From JACRBK01 sp964427955 (GTDB lineage Bacteria > Chloroflexota > Anaerolineae > Aggregatilineales > Aggregatilineaceae), in the NCBI GenBank assembly GCA_964427955.1, contig CAYRWY010000310.1, positions 1-7,151 on the forward strand: a stretch of 7,151 bases of DNA. Direction: 5' to 3'. Shown here piece after piece: positions 1 through 4,984 of the stretch (the stretch's first letter is position 1; every line of letters begins with the position of its first letter). The notes beneath the pieces were generated by a model. That model saw only the letters and a list, made by a program, of their open reading frames with translations, ran no database searches and had not been told where the DNA came from. The position numbers and the translations under genes were made by a program.

Positions 1-93
1 CAGGACGGGATCGACTACTACCAGCTCGACTGTATGGGCCTGACCGGCTGGGTCAGCGGGGATCAGATCGCCGGGGCCAGCCGGGACGATTAA
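1..93 (+). CDS. 3' end of a gene, probable SH3b-type domain terminus (partial)
   Basis: The window opens inside a frame that runs from base 1 to a TAA at 91-93, giving 30 residues. The piece reads YYQLDCMGLTGWVSGDQI in its middle. A polar strand followed by G-x-T-G-W-V and then an acidic/Ile end is the usual finish of a bacterial SH3 (SH3b) domain, as found in secreted or cell-envelope proteins that bind peptidoglycan or other ligands. The SH3b reading rests on this short motif alone. The rest of the protein, its start and any catalytic domain lie upstream of the window, so no function is assigned. Confidence 0.55.
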   Translation, partial: QDGIDYYQLDCMGLTGWVSGDQIAGASRDD

Positions 94-116
94 GTACATC
101 CAGGTGGATTCTTTCG

Positions 117-164
117 TAGGGGCGCCAGCTTGCTGCGTCCTGGGCAGAGCAAGCTCTGCCCCCT
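117..164. repeat. GC-rich inverted repeat, dispersed-repeat-like or terminator hairpin
   Basis: Between the partial gene and the next gene, 142-150 (GGGCAGAGC) is perfectly complementary to 153-161 (GCTCTGCCC) with only AA between, so an RNA hairpin would have about 7 bp and a GCAAGC loop. TAGGGGC at 117-123 is also near-complementary to GCCCCCT at 158-164, so the whole block may be a repeat unit. No T-run follows the stem, so it is not a classical intrinsic terminator, although it lies 49 bp after the stop codon at 91-93. The GTAGGG start resembles the core of the repeats at 3629-3650 and 7098-7118; a family link is only inferred. Confidence 0.45.
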
Positions 165-224
165 TCCCATCCCGAATTATCAATTTGTCTGTACTTGGAC
201 CGACAAGTGTTTGGAGAGCGATAA

Positions 225-620
225 ATGTCCGGGAACCTTGAGGTGATCGCAAGCGCGTTGAAGCGCATTCAAACCGAAGGCGGCAGTGGCAATTACGTGA
301 TCTTCACGCCGTCCGGCAGCACTCCTTATTACGCCCAGTTGACCGGGGAACCCGGCTCTCCGGCGCTCTACGCGGAAGTGGTGAGCAACGCCTTTCTAAA
401 TAAGCAGGCACAACTGGCCGATGTCCAGATCGCGCGGCTGCGCGCGTTGGGCTGGATCGAACCGGCGCGTGGCGAAAAGAGCAATTTTCACCGGGAGTGG
501 ACGGCAGCGAACGACGACGAACGACGCGCCATCGCGCAGATAATCCTGAATACCCTGGTCGAAGTCTACCAGGTCGATATCTACTCCCCGTTGGGCGTCG
601 AGTTCGAGTTCGGCGCCTGA
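225..620 (+). CDS. TY-Chap / YbjN-like chaperone-fold protein (small, stand-alone)
   Basis: This is a 131-residue soluble protein with no signal peptide or membrane segment. The start ATG has GGAGAG at 213-218, six bases upstream. The sequence has an N-terminal helix (about 5-17), a strand 'NYVIFTP' (23-29), YAQ (36-38), then LYAEVVSN (48-55), an LGW (75-77) and NFHREW (87-92), followed by a long helix from about 98. This order (YxQ, aEa-SN-fL, L-x-x-LGW, nF-x-r-x-W) is what I recall of the TY-Chap domain, related to type III secretion and YbjN-type chaperones thought to bind peptides or proteins. I identify it from motif memory, not a search. Its partner is unknown, and the neighbours give no hint. 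The gap to the GNAT gene (153 bp, with a hairpin) suggests separate transcription. Confidence 0.55.
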   Translation: MSGNLEVIASALKRIQTEGGSGNYVIFTPSGSTPYYAQLTGEPGSPALYAEVVSNAFLNKQAQLADVQIARLRALGWIEPARGEKSNFHREWTAANDDERRAIAQIILNTLVEVYQVDIYSPLGVEFEFGA

Positions 621-641
621 AAGGACAGCTTCATGGACTAC

Positions 642-686
642 TGATCACGCGGCAGCGCCGAGCCGGTTTGCGGTGCTGCCGGATCA
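642..686 (+). terminator. Long GC-rich hairpin after the TY-Chap-like gene, possible terminator
   Basis: The hairpin starts 21 bp after the stop codon. 650-660 (CGGCAGCGCCG) pairs with 671-681 (CGGTGCTGCCG) over 11 bp with one G-U pair and a 10-base loop. After a three-base bulge (647-649) the stem continues with TGATC 642-646 against GATCA 682-686. The position fits transcription termination, but no U-tract follows, so it could instead be an mRNA-stabilising 3' structure. It is the only strong structure seen in the 153-bp gap before the GNAT gene. Confidence 0.4.
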
Positions 687-773
687 ACGGACAGGGGGTA
701 GCGGGCGTCAGGGTATTGTCTGGCGCGACGATCTTTGATTCTGTGATCCGTCTTTCAGCCTGTGAGGTTTGTC

Positions 774-1709
774 ATGGTTACCATTCGTTCGTTTGACCCC
801 GCCGCCGACGTGCCGCGCCTGCTCCGGCTGTTCAACACCCTGGAAGCGCTCGACGGCGATCCGAATCCCTCGACCGAAGCTCATATCCGCTCGCAACTGG
901 CCTGGCATGGCCACGATCCCGCCCGGGATCGCTGGGTAGCCGAACACGACCCGGCCACCCTGATCGGGCACGCCTGGATCTTCCAGCAGAGCGCCACGCG
1001 CGCGGCGCTCAAAGTGGCCGTTCACCCCCAGTGGCAGCGCCAGGGGATCGGCAGCGCCCTGCTGGCACACGCCCTGGCCCGCGGGCACGATCTGCGCGTT
1101 CTGACCGTGATCAGCGGCGCGGATGCGCGCGACACAGTCGCCTGCCGGTTCTTGCAGCGCCATGCTTTTGTCCCGGTCTCGTCGAACTGGTTCCTGCGCG
1201 CGAGGGCCGATCTGCCCCTGCCCGCGCCGGTCTGGCCAGCCGGTTACACCGTCCGCCGCTATCCAGAGATCGACGATCCGGCGGCGCTGGCGCGGGTGCT
1301 GGATCGCGGCTACGGCGATCTATACGGCCATGCCCAGGCCACGCAGCGCACCACCGCGATCACCGTGGCCGAACGGCTGGTGACGAGTTGGAATCCGGAG
1401 CATATCTTCCTGGTCAGTGCGCCGGACGGCAATCTGGTGGGCGTCAGCCTGGTGAAATTCGACGGCGAGCGCGACAATTTCAGCGGCGTGGACATTCTCG
1501 AAGCGCCGGGTATCGCGCCGGAACACCGCCGGGCGGGGCTGATCCGGCCTCTGGTGCTGGCCATGATGCACTGGCAGCGCGCGCACGGCCAGGGAGATCT
1601 GCGGCTGGAAGCGTACGGCGACCCCGCGGAACACGTGGCCGTGTACCAGGATCTCGGCTTCGTGCTGGAAGAACATTTCCTCGAATTCGAGCGCCGACTC
1701 GCGCCGTGA
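774..1709 (+). CDS. Tandem GNAT-family N-acetyltransferase
   Basis: This is a cytoplasmic acyl-CoA-dependent acetyltransferase of 311 residues, about twice a single GNAT domain. The ATG at 774 is chosen over the in-frame GTG at 762 because GAGG at 764-767 sits six bases before it. Domain 1 (about 1-145) has a good motif A, VAVHPQWQRQGIGSALL (81-97), whose Q-x-x-G-I-G loop binds the CoA pyrophosphate, and a motif-B-like FLQRHAF (126-132). Domain 2 (about 155-311) has GIAPEHRRAGLIRPLVL (246-262), where the Q/R-x-x-G-x-G/A loop ends in Ile, and YQDLGF (291-296). The layout (intact first domain, degenerate second) resembles mycothiol synthase-like double GNATs, but nothing here identifies the substrate. 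No clear promoter is visible upstream. Confidence 0.85.
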   Translation: MVTIRSFDPAADVPRLLRLFNTLEALDGDPNPSTEAHIRSQLAWHGHDPARDRWVAEHDPATLIGHAWIFQQSATRAALKVAVHPQWQRQGIGSALLAHALARGHDLRVLTVISGADARDTVACRFLQRHAFVPVSSNWFLRARADLPLPAPVWPAGYTVRRYPEIDDPAALARVLDRGYGDLYGHAQATQRTTAITVAERLVTSWNPEHIFLVSAPDGNLVGVSLVKFDGERDNFSGVDILEAPGIAPEHRRAGLIRPLVLAMMHWQRAHGQGDLRLEAYGDPAEHVAVYQDLGFVLEEHFLEFERRLAP

Positions 1710-1723
1710 TTCGAATCTCGTGC

Positions 1724-1752
1724 TTGACACTATTCCGTTAACGATGTATAGT
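1724..1752 (+). promoter_or_regulatory. Sigma70-type promoter of the tetR-SDR operon
   Basis: A perfect -35 box TTGACA at 1724-1729 is followed after exactly 17 bp by TATAGT at 1747-1752, a five-of-six match to the -10 consensus. The predicted start is near 1759, giving a leader of about 29 bases before the tetR ATG. It is the best promoter in the window and stands between the GNAT stop (1709) and the regulator. Confidence 0.85.
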
Positions 1753-1771
1753 TAACCTCGTTAACGGAATA
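1731..1771. promoter_or_regulatory. Probable TetR autoregulatory operator (GTTAAC palindrome)
   Basis: Fourteen-base arms at 1731-1744 (TATTCCGTTAACGA) and 1758-1771 are perfect reverse complements separated by 13 bp. A third GTTAAC lies at 1751-1756, so GTTAAC occurs at 1737, 1751 and 1760. The last two form a compact symmetric site GTTAAC-CTC-GTTAAC (1751-1765). The whole block covers the promoter spacer, the -10 box and the predicted transcription start, so a bound protein would block RNA polymerase. TetR-family repressors commonly bind such palindromes in front of their own gene. That this TetR is the binder is inferred from position. Confidence 0.8.
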
Positions 1772-1787
1772 AATCAAGGAGCGGGAG

Positions 1788-2477
1788 ATGCCCCGCCAAC
1801 GCGACGACGAACAACATGACCGCCTGCGCCAGGCCATCAAAGAGGCCGCGCGCCGCCAGATGGCCGACTTGGGCACGGCAGGCATCACCATGCGGGGCAT
1901 TGCCCGCGAGATGGACCTGACCGCCCCGGCGTTGTACCGCTACTTTCCCAGCCTGGACGCGTTGATCACGGCGCTGATCGTGGACAACTTCAACGCCCTG
2001 GCCGACGCCCTGGAACAGGCGCGCGCCGCCCGCGCCGGGGCGTCGATCTCGGCGCAGATGGAAGCGGTCATGCTGGCCTACCGGGACTGGGCGCTCGCGC
2101 ACCCGGTCGATTTCCAGCTCATCTACGGCAACCCGATCCCCGGCTACGTCGCGCCGGGCGAGATCACCGTCCCGGCGGCGCAGCGCGGGCTGGCGGTGAT
2201 CGTGGACCTGCTGGCGACAGCCCTGGCGACCGGGGAACTGACCGCCGAAGCCACGATCCCACCGGAAACCGACGCCCACCTCCAACACCTGATCGCGCGC
2301 GACGGGTACGCGGCGCCCGTGCTGGCGCTGTACCTCGCGGTGGTGGGTTGGCCCGTGATTCACGGGTTGATCATGCTGGAAATGTTCGACCACCTGCCGC
2401 CGGTCGTGGGCGATCCGGCAGTCTTCTACCAGGCTCAGGTTCGCGACCTCTTCCAGCGGATCGGGCTGAAGCCGTAA
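1788..2477 (+). CDS. TetR/AcrR-family transcriptional regulator, WHG C-terminal domain
   Basis: This is a 229-residue one-component repressor. The ATG follows AAGGAG at 1776-1781 by six bases. The N-terminal TetR DNA-binding domain covers about 13-60: 'IKEAARRQMADLGTAGITM' then the helix-turn-helix (about 34-53) ending in the family signature APALYRYFPS (46-55). The ligand and dimer domain (about 85-225) has the helix LAYRDWALAHPVDFQLIYG (96-114) and GWPVIHGLIMLEM (187-199), whose W188 and H192-G193 match the 'WHG' type of TetR C-terminal domain. Its ligand cannot be read from the sequence. A GTTAAC palindrome covers its promoter, which points to autorepression. The SDR gene starts 45 bp after its stop with no visible promoter or terminator between, so it is the likely co-transcribed target. 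Confidence 0.92.
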   Translation: MPRQRDDEQHDRLRQAIKEAARRQMADLGTAGITMRGIAREMDLTAPALYRYFPSLDALITALIVDNFNALADALEQARAARAGASISAQMEAVMLAYRDWALAHPVDFQLIYGNPIPGYVAPGEITVPAAQRGLAVIVDLLATALATGELTAEATIPPETDAHLQHLIARDGYAAPVLALYLAVVGWPVIHGLIMLEMFDHLPPVVGDPAVFYQAQVRDLFQRIGLKP

Positions 2478-2522
2478 TTTTCTCCCTTTCGGGATCATCA
2501 TCTCAACCCAGGAGTGTTCGCC

Positions 2523-3473
2523 ATGAGTGCTGACTCAGAGTTACACGTCGTGTTTGGAACCGGCCCGGTGGGGCTGGCGGTGCTGGACGAACTGGTGGCG
2601 CGCGGGCGGCGGGTGCGGATGGTCAACCGCCGCGGCCAGGCGATTGTGCCCCCAGGGGTCGAGGTTTACGCCGGGGATGCGCGCGACCCGGAGACCACGC
2701 GCCGCCTCTGCCAGGGCGCCGCCGTCGTCTACCAGTGCGTGAACGCGCCCTACGACCGCTGGCCGGAGCTGTTCCCGCCGCTGCAAGCCGCCATCCTGGA
2801 CGGGGCGGCCACCAACGGGGCCAAGCTGGTCGTGATGGAAAATCTGTACATGTACGGTCCTACCGGGGGCCAGCCGCTCACCGAAGACCTGCCCTACGCG
2901 GCGGCGTTCGACAAAGGGATCGCGCGGGCCAGGATGGCGGAAGCCGTGCTGGACGCGCACCGCAACGGCAAAGTCCGGGCGGTCAGCGCGCGCGCCGCAG
3001 ATTTCTTCGGGCCGCGAGTGCTGGAATCGGCGCTGGGCGAGCGGGTCTTTGCGCGGGCGCTGGCCGGGCAGGCCGTGCAGGTGATGGGCAACATCGACCT
3101 GCCGCACACCTATACCTACATGCCGGACATCGGCAAAGCCCTGGTGATCCTGGGCGAACGGGACGAGGCGCTCGGTCAGGCGTGGCACATCCCCAGCGCG
3201 CCCACCGTCACCACCCGCGCCTTCGTGAACGACATCTTTCACGCCGTGGGGCGCCCCCCGAAGATCATGGTCGCGCGCAAGCCGCTGCTGTGGGGCATGG
3301 GGCTGTTCATGCCGATGATGCGCGAGATGCTCAAGACGTATTACCAGTTCGACGCGCCGTTCGTGGTCGATCACCACCGCTTCGCCCAGGCTTTCGGCGA
3401 CATCGCCACCCCACGGGATCAGGCGATCCACGCCACGGTGGAGTGGTACCGGGCGCGCGCGGCGGCGCAGTAA
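2523..3473 (+). CDS. Atypical NAD(P)-binding epimerase/reductase-like protein (extended SDR type)
   Basis: This is a 316-residue cytoplasmic Rossmann-fold protein. ATG 2523 is preferred because AGGAG lies at 2510-2514; the in-frame GTG at 2514 overlaps that ribosome site. The N-terminus carries the dinucleotide-binding strand and loop HVVFGTGPVG (8-17; G12, G14, G17). Arg36-Arg37 follow the second strand, which favours NADPH, as an inference. Further family marks are YMYGP (109-113), the DFFGP segment (160-164) and HTYTYMPDIGKAL (195-207). The usual catalytic Tyr-x-x-x-Lys is not evident: around K131 the only near Tyr is Y125, six residues away, and position 127 is Ala. Similar NAD-dependent epimerase/dehydratase-annotated proteins often accompany TetR genes. 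Sugar, ketone and quinone substrates are all possible; none is supported. It is probably repressed with tetR. Confidence 0.85.
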   Translation: MSADSELHVVFGTGPVGLAVLDELVARGRRVRMVNRRGQAIVPPGVEVYAGDARDPETTRRLCQGAAVVYQCVNAPYDRWPELFPPLQAAILDGAATNGAKLVVMENLYMYGPTGGQPLTEDLPYAAAFDKGIARARMAEAVLDAHRNGKVRAVSARAADFFGPRVLESALGERVFARALAGQAVQVMGNIDLPHTYTYMPDIGKALVILGERDEALGQAWHIPSAPTVTTRAFVNDIFHAVGRPPKIMVARKPLLWGMGLFMPMMREMLKTYYQFDAPFVVDHHRFAQAFGDIATPRDQAIHATVEWYRARAAAQ

Positions 3474-3587
3474 CGGTCTTCACGGAGTATGTGCGTCAAT
3501 CAAAACCCCACCCCCTACCCCTCCCCAGGCAAGCGATGCCGTTGGCGAACGACGTGCCAGAGCTTACCTCACCCCCCGACCCCCTCT

Positions 3588-3682
3588 CCACCCGGTGGCG
3601 AGGGGGAGCGGCGCGGGGGAAACGTTGGTGTAGGGAAGCGGCGCCGCCGCGCCCTGCTTTGAAAAATGAGAATTGTCCCTCA
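3588..3682 (+). repeat. ~95-bp direct repeat, copy A
   Basis: This segment matches 7056-7151 in the same orientation with about nine mismatches and one extra A, roughly 90% identity counted by eye. Shared landmarks in order are CCACCC, GTGGCGAGGGGGAG, GGAAACGT, GTAGGGAAGCGGCGCC, GCCGCGCCC, GCTTTG followed by an A-run, and TGAGAATTGT. It begins inside the left inverted repeat of the 3565-3760 element and fills half of that element, so it is probably the family's internal core. Confidence 0.85.
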
Positions 3683-3719
3683 AAAAACTCCCCATCTCAA
3701 CACCTGTCCGCCCCTGAAG

Positions 3720-3745
3720 TCCCCTCTCCAGACCTGGAGAGGGGA
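3720..3745. repeat. Perfect 12-bp inverted repeat at the right end of the element
   Basis: TCCCCTCTCCAG at 3720-3731 is perfectly complementary to 3734-3745, with AC between. The right arm is also part of the terminal inverted repeat of the 3565-3760 element, so the same bases can pair either locally or with the far left end. TTTA follows the stem, but there is no real U-tract, so a terminator role for the SDR transcript is weak. Confidence 0.6.
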
Positions 3746-3814
3746 TTTAGGGGTGAGGTATGAATTCGCCAACAGCATCGCAAGCTGGAGAGGAGAGACT
3801 GCGGGATTGTTCCC

Positions 3815-3835
3815 CTCTCCAAGCAAGTTGGAGAG
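3815..3835 (-). terminator. Hairpin downstream of pfkA, possible terminator
   Basis: CTCTCCAA (3815-3822) pairs perfectly with TTGGAGAG (3828-3835) around a five-base loop, about 40 bp beyond the pfkA stop codon on the minus strand. No T-run follows on either strand. It is more likely a fragment of the local repeat family (CCCCTCTCC...GGAGAG) that may also help end transcription of the converging genes. Confidence 0.3.
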
Positions 3836-3873
3836 CGGCCAGGGATGGGGAACCCCGGCTTAAGGCGGCGCCG

Positions 3874-4848
3874 CTACTTCGCCAGCACGTTCGCCAGGTC
3901 GAACAGCTTCGGATCGATGATCTTCTTCTTGGCGATCACCTCGTCGTGTGGGGTAGTCGTGATCTCGCCCTTGATCTGCCCCGCCAGCACGCCGAAATGG
4001 CCCTGCACGATCTGCTCGACGGCTTTGGCGCCGAGCCGCGTGCCGAGCAGCCGGTCGAAAGCGCCGGGCGCGCCGCCGCGCTGGATGTGGCCGAGCGTGG
4101 TCGCCCGCAAATCGAAGCCCAGCCGCTCGGTGTGGGCTTTGAAGTAATCGACCAACTCCTGCGCGTTGTATTTCGCGCCTTCGGCCACCACGATCAGCGC
4201 GTGCTTTTTGCCGTGCTGGTAGGCCGCTTCGATCTGCTGGGCGATCACTTCGGGATCGGTCTCGATTTCGGGGATGCAGACCGCTTCCGCGCCGCCCGCG
4301 ATGCCCGCCATCAGCGCCAGGTAGCCGCAGTCACGCCCCATCACCTCGACCAGAAAGGCGCGCTCGTGCGACGAGGCGGTGACCTTGAGGCGGTCGATGG
4401 CTTCCAGGGCGATGTTGAGCGCCGTATCGACGCCGATGGTGATGTCCGAGCCGTACAGGTCGTTGTCGATGGTCGAGGCCACGCCCACCACCGGGTAACC
4501 CAGCGCGTGCAGGGCGTGCGCGCCGGTCTGCGAGCCGTTGCCGCCGATCACCACCAGCGCCTCGATCCCGCGCTTGTTCAGCTCGTGGACCGCCTTTTCA
4601 CGGCCTTCGGGGGTCTTGAACTCCAGGCTGCGCGCGCTGCCCAGCATCGTCCCGCCAAGCTGGATGATCCCGCTGACGTCCCGCGCGCCCATCGGCACGA
4701 ATTCGCCGCCCAGCAGCCCCTGGTAGCCGTGCTCGACGCCGTACACCTCCAAGCCCTGATCGATCCCGGTCCGGACCACGGCCCGGATCGCCGCGTTCAT
4801 GCCCGGCGCATCGCCGCCGCTGGTCAACACTGCTATACGTTTTACCAT
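3874..4848 (-). CDS. pfkA: 6-phosphofructokinase (ATP-type, group PfkA) with variant nucleotide-site motifs
   Basis: It phosphorylates fructose 6-phosphate to fructose 1,6-bisphosphate, the committed step of glycolysis, in the cytoplasm and usually as a homotetramer. The 324 residues match the bacterial length (E. coli 320). The ATG at 4848-4846 follows GGAGGAGG (complement of 4853-4860). Visible are LTSGGDAPGMNAAIR (8-22), GGTMLGSAR (65-73), the catalytic STIDND (125-130; base D128), HER (161-163), VMGRDCG (169-175), E223, and LGHIQRGG (252-259) with R248, H254 and R257 as in the substrate site. Two nucleotide-site positions differ from E. coli: GGDGS is GGNGS (N104), and the Gly before TIDND is Ser125. 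Gly105 argues for ATP over pyrophosphate. Allosteric Arg22, Arg26 and Lys214-215 are kept, while the E. coli Arg54 position is Ala55. Stop is TAG at 3876-3874. Confidence 0.95.
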   Translation of the reverse strand: MVKRIAVLTSGGDAPGMNAAIRAVVRTGIDQGLEVYGVEHGYQGLLGGEFVPMGARDVSGIIQLGGTMLGSARSLEFKTPEGREKAVHELNKRGIEALVVIGGNGSQTGAHALHALGYPVVGVASTIDNDLYGSDITIGVDTALNIALEAIDRLKVTASSHERAFLVEVMGRDCGYLALMAGIAGGAEAVCIPEIETDPEVIAQQIEAAYQHGKKHALIVVAEGAKYNAQELVDYFKAHTERLGFDLRATTLGHIQRGGAPGAFDRLLGTRLGAKAVEQIVQGHFGVLAGQIKGEITTTPHDEVIAKKKIIDPKLFDLANVLAK

Positions 4849-4881
4849 CGATCCTCCTCCGTCGGAAATCAGTCGAAGACC

Positions 4882-4910
4882 AGTGTACAGCCGGACGGGG
4901 CGCGCATCAA
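4882..4910 (-). promoter_or_regulatory. Candidate pfkA promoter
   Basis: Reading the minus strand, TTGATG (complement of 4905-4910) and TACACT (complement of 4882-4887) are separated by exactly 17 bp. Each matches four of six consensus bases. The predicted start near 4875 leaves a leader of about 27 bases containing the strong ribosome site. GATAAT (complement of 4911-4916) is another possible -10 but has no good -35 partner. The prediction rests on consensus fit only. Confidence 0.45.
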
Positions 4911-4931
4911 ATTATCGCCAGCGGGGGCCAC

Positions 4932-4960
4932 TTGCCTTTTGTTAGGCCAGCACTTAGACT
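4932..4960 (+). promoter_or_regulatory. Candidate promoter of the FecR/propeller lipoprotein gene
   Basis: TTGCCT at 4932-4937 and TAGACT at 4955-4960 are 17 bp apart, each matching four of six sigma70 consensus bases, in the only A/T-rich patch before the gene. The predicted start is near 4967. It lies back to back with the pfkA promoter, the two -35 boxes being 21 bp apart, so a protein binding between them could affect both genes. Confidence 0.45.
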
Positions 4961-4984
4961 CTAATAAAGAGAGAGGATTGAGCG

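Larger units (their letters stand above)
3565..3760. mobile_element. 196-bp MITE-like element with ~26-bp imperfect terminal inverted repeats
   Basis: The left end (3565-3590) reads TACCTCACCCC, five unmatched bases, then CCCCTCTCCA. The right end (3735-3760) is its reverse complement apart from those five central bases. The outermost 11 bp (3565-3575 against 3750-3760) are perfect. The inside contains the 95-bp sequence repeated at 7056-7151 and an internal hairpin next to the right end. There is no transposase and no coding potential. I see no clear target-site duplication, so mobility is inferred from structure only. A non-mobile palindromic repeat family is the main alternative. Confidence 0.6.
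3474..3873. other. 400-bp gene-free convergent gap packed with repeats
   Basis: This gap lies between the ends of two converging genes, the SDR (+) and phosphofructokinase (-), and I see no convincing coding sequence in it. It holds a C-rich tract (3506-3526) that resembles a decayed left end of the repeat family, then the complete 196-bp element at 3565-3760. A further partial unit follows from about 3781 to 3856, with a hairpin at 3815-3835. A 10-bp palindrome GCGGCGCCGC occurs at 3638-3647 and again at 3865-3874, the latter touching the last base of the pfkA stop codon. The stretch looks like a landing site for small non-coding elements. Confidence 0.7.

Noticed and set aside
716..745. TTGTCT at 716-721 as the -35 box of the GNAT gene
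   Set aside because: The matching -10 region (about 739-744) fits the consensus poorly, so I do not call a promoter.
1761..2501. Minus-strand open frame of 246 codons opposite tetR
   Set aside because: The helix-turn-helix and WHG features on the plus strand, plus the promoter and ribosome site, identify the real gene.
2541..3431. A 296-codon minus-strand open frame opposite the SDR gene
   Set aside because: The plus strand encodes a clear Rossmann-fold protein with a ribosome site; the antisense product is His/Arg-rich and featureless.
2735..3763. Plus-strand open frame of 342 codons overlapping the SDR and the repeat region
   Set aside because: It is a shifted-frame shadow of the SDR gene that runs on into non-coding repeats; its composition is Arg/Gly/Ala-rich with no domain.
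3474..3873. CRISPR array or defence island in the repeat-rich gap
   Set aside because: There are no regularly spaced short direct repeats with unique spacers and no cas-like or other defence genes; the repeats are inverted and element-like.
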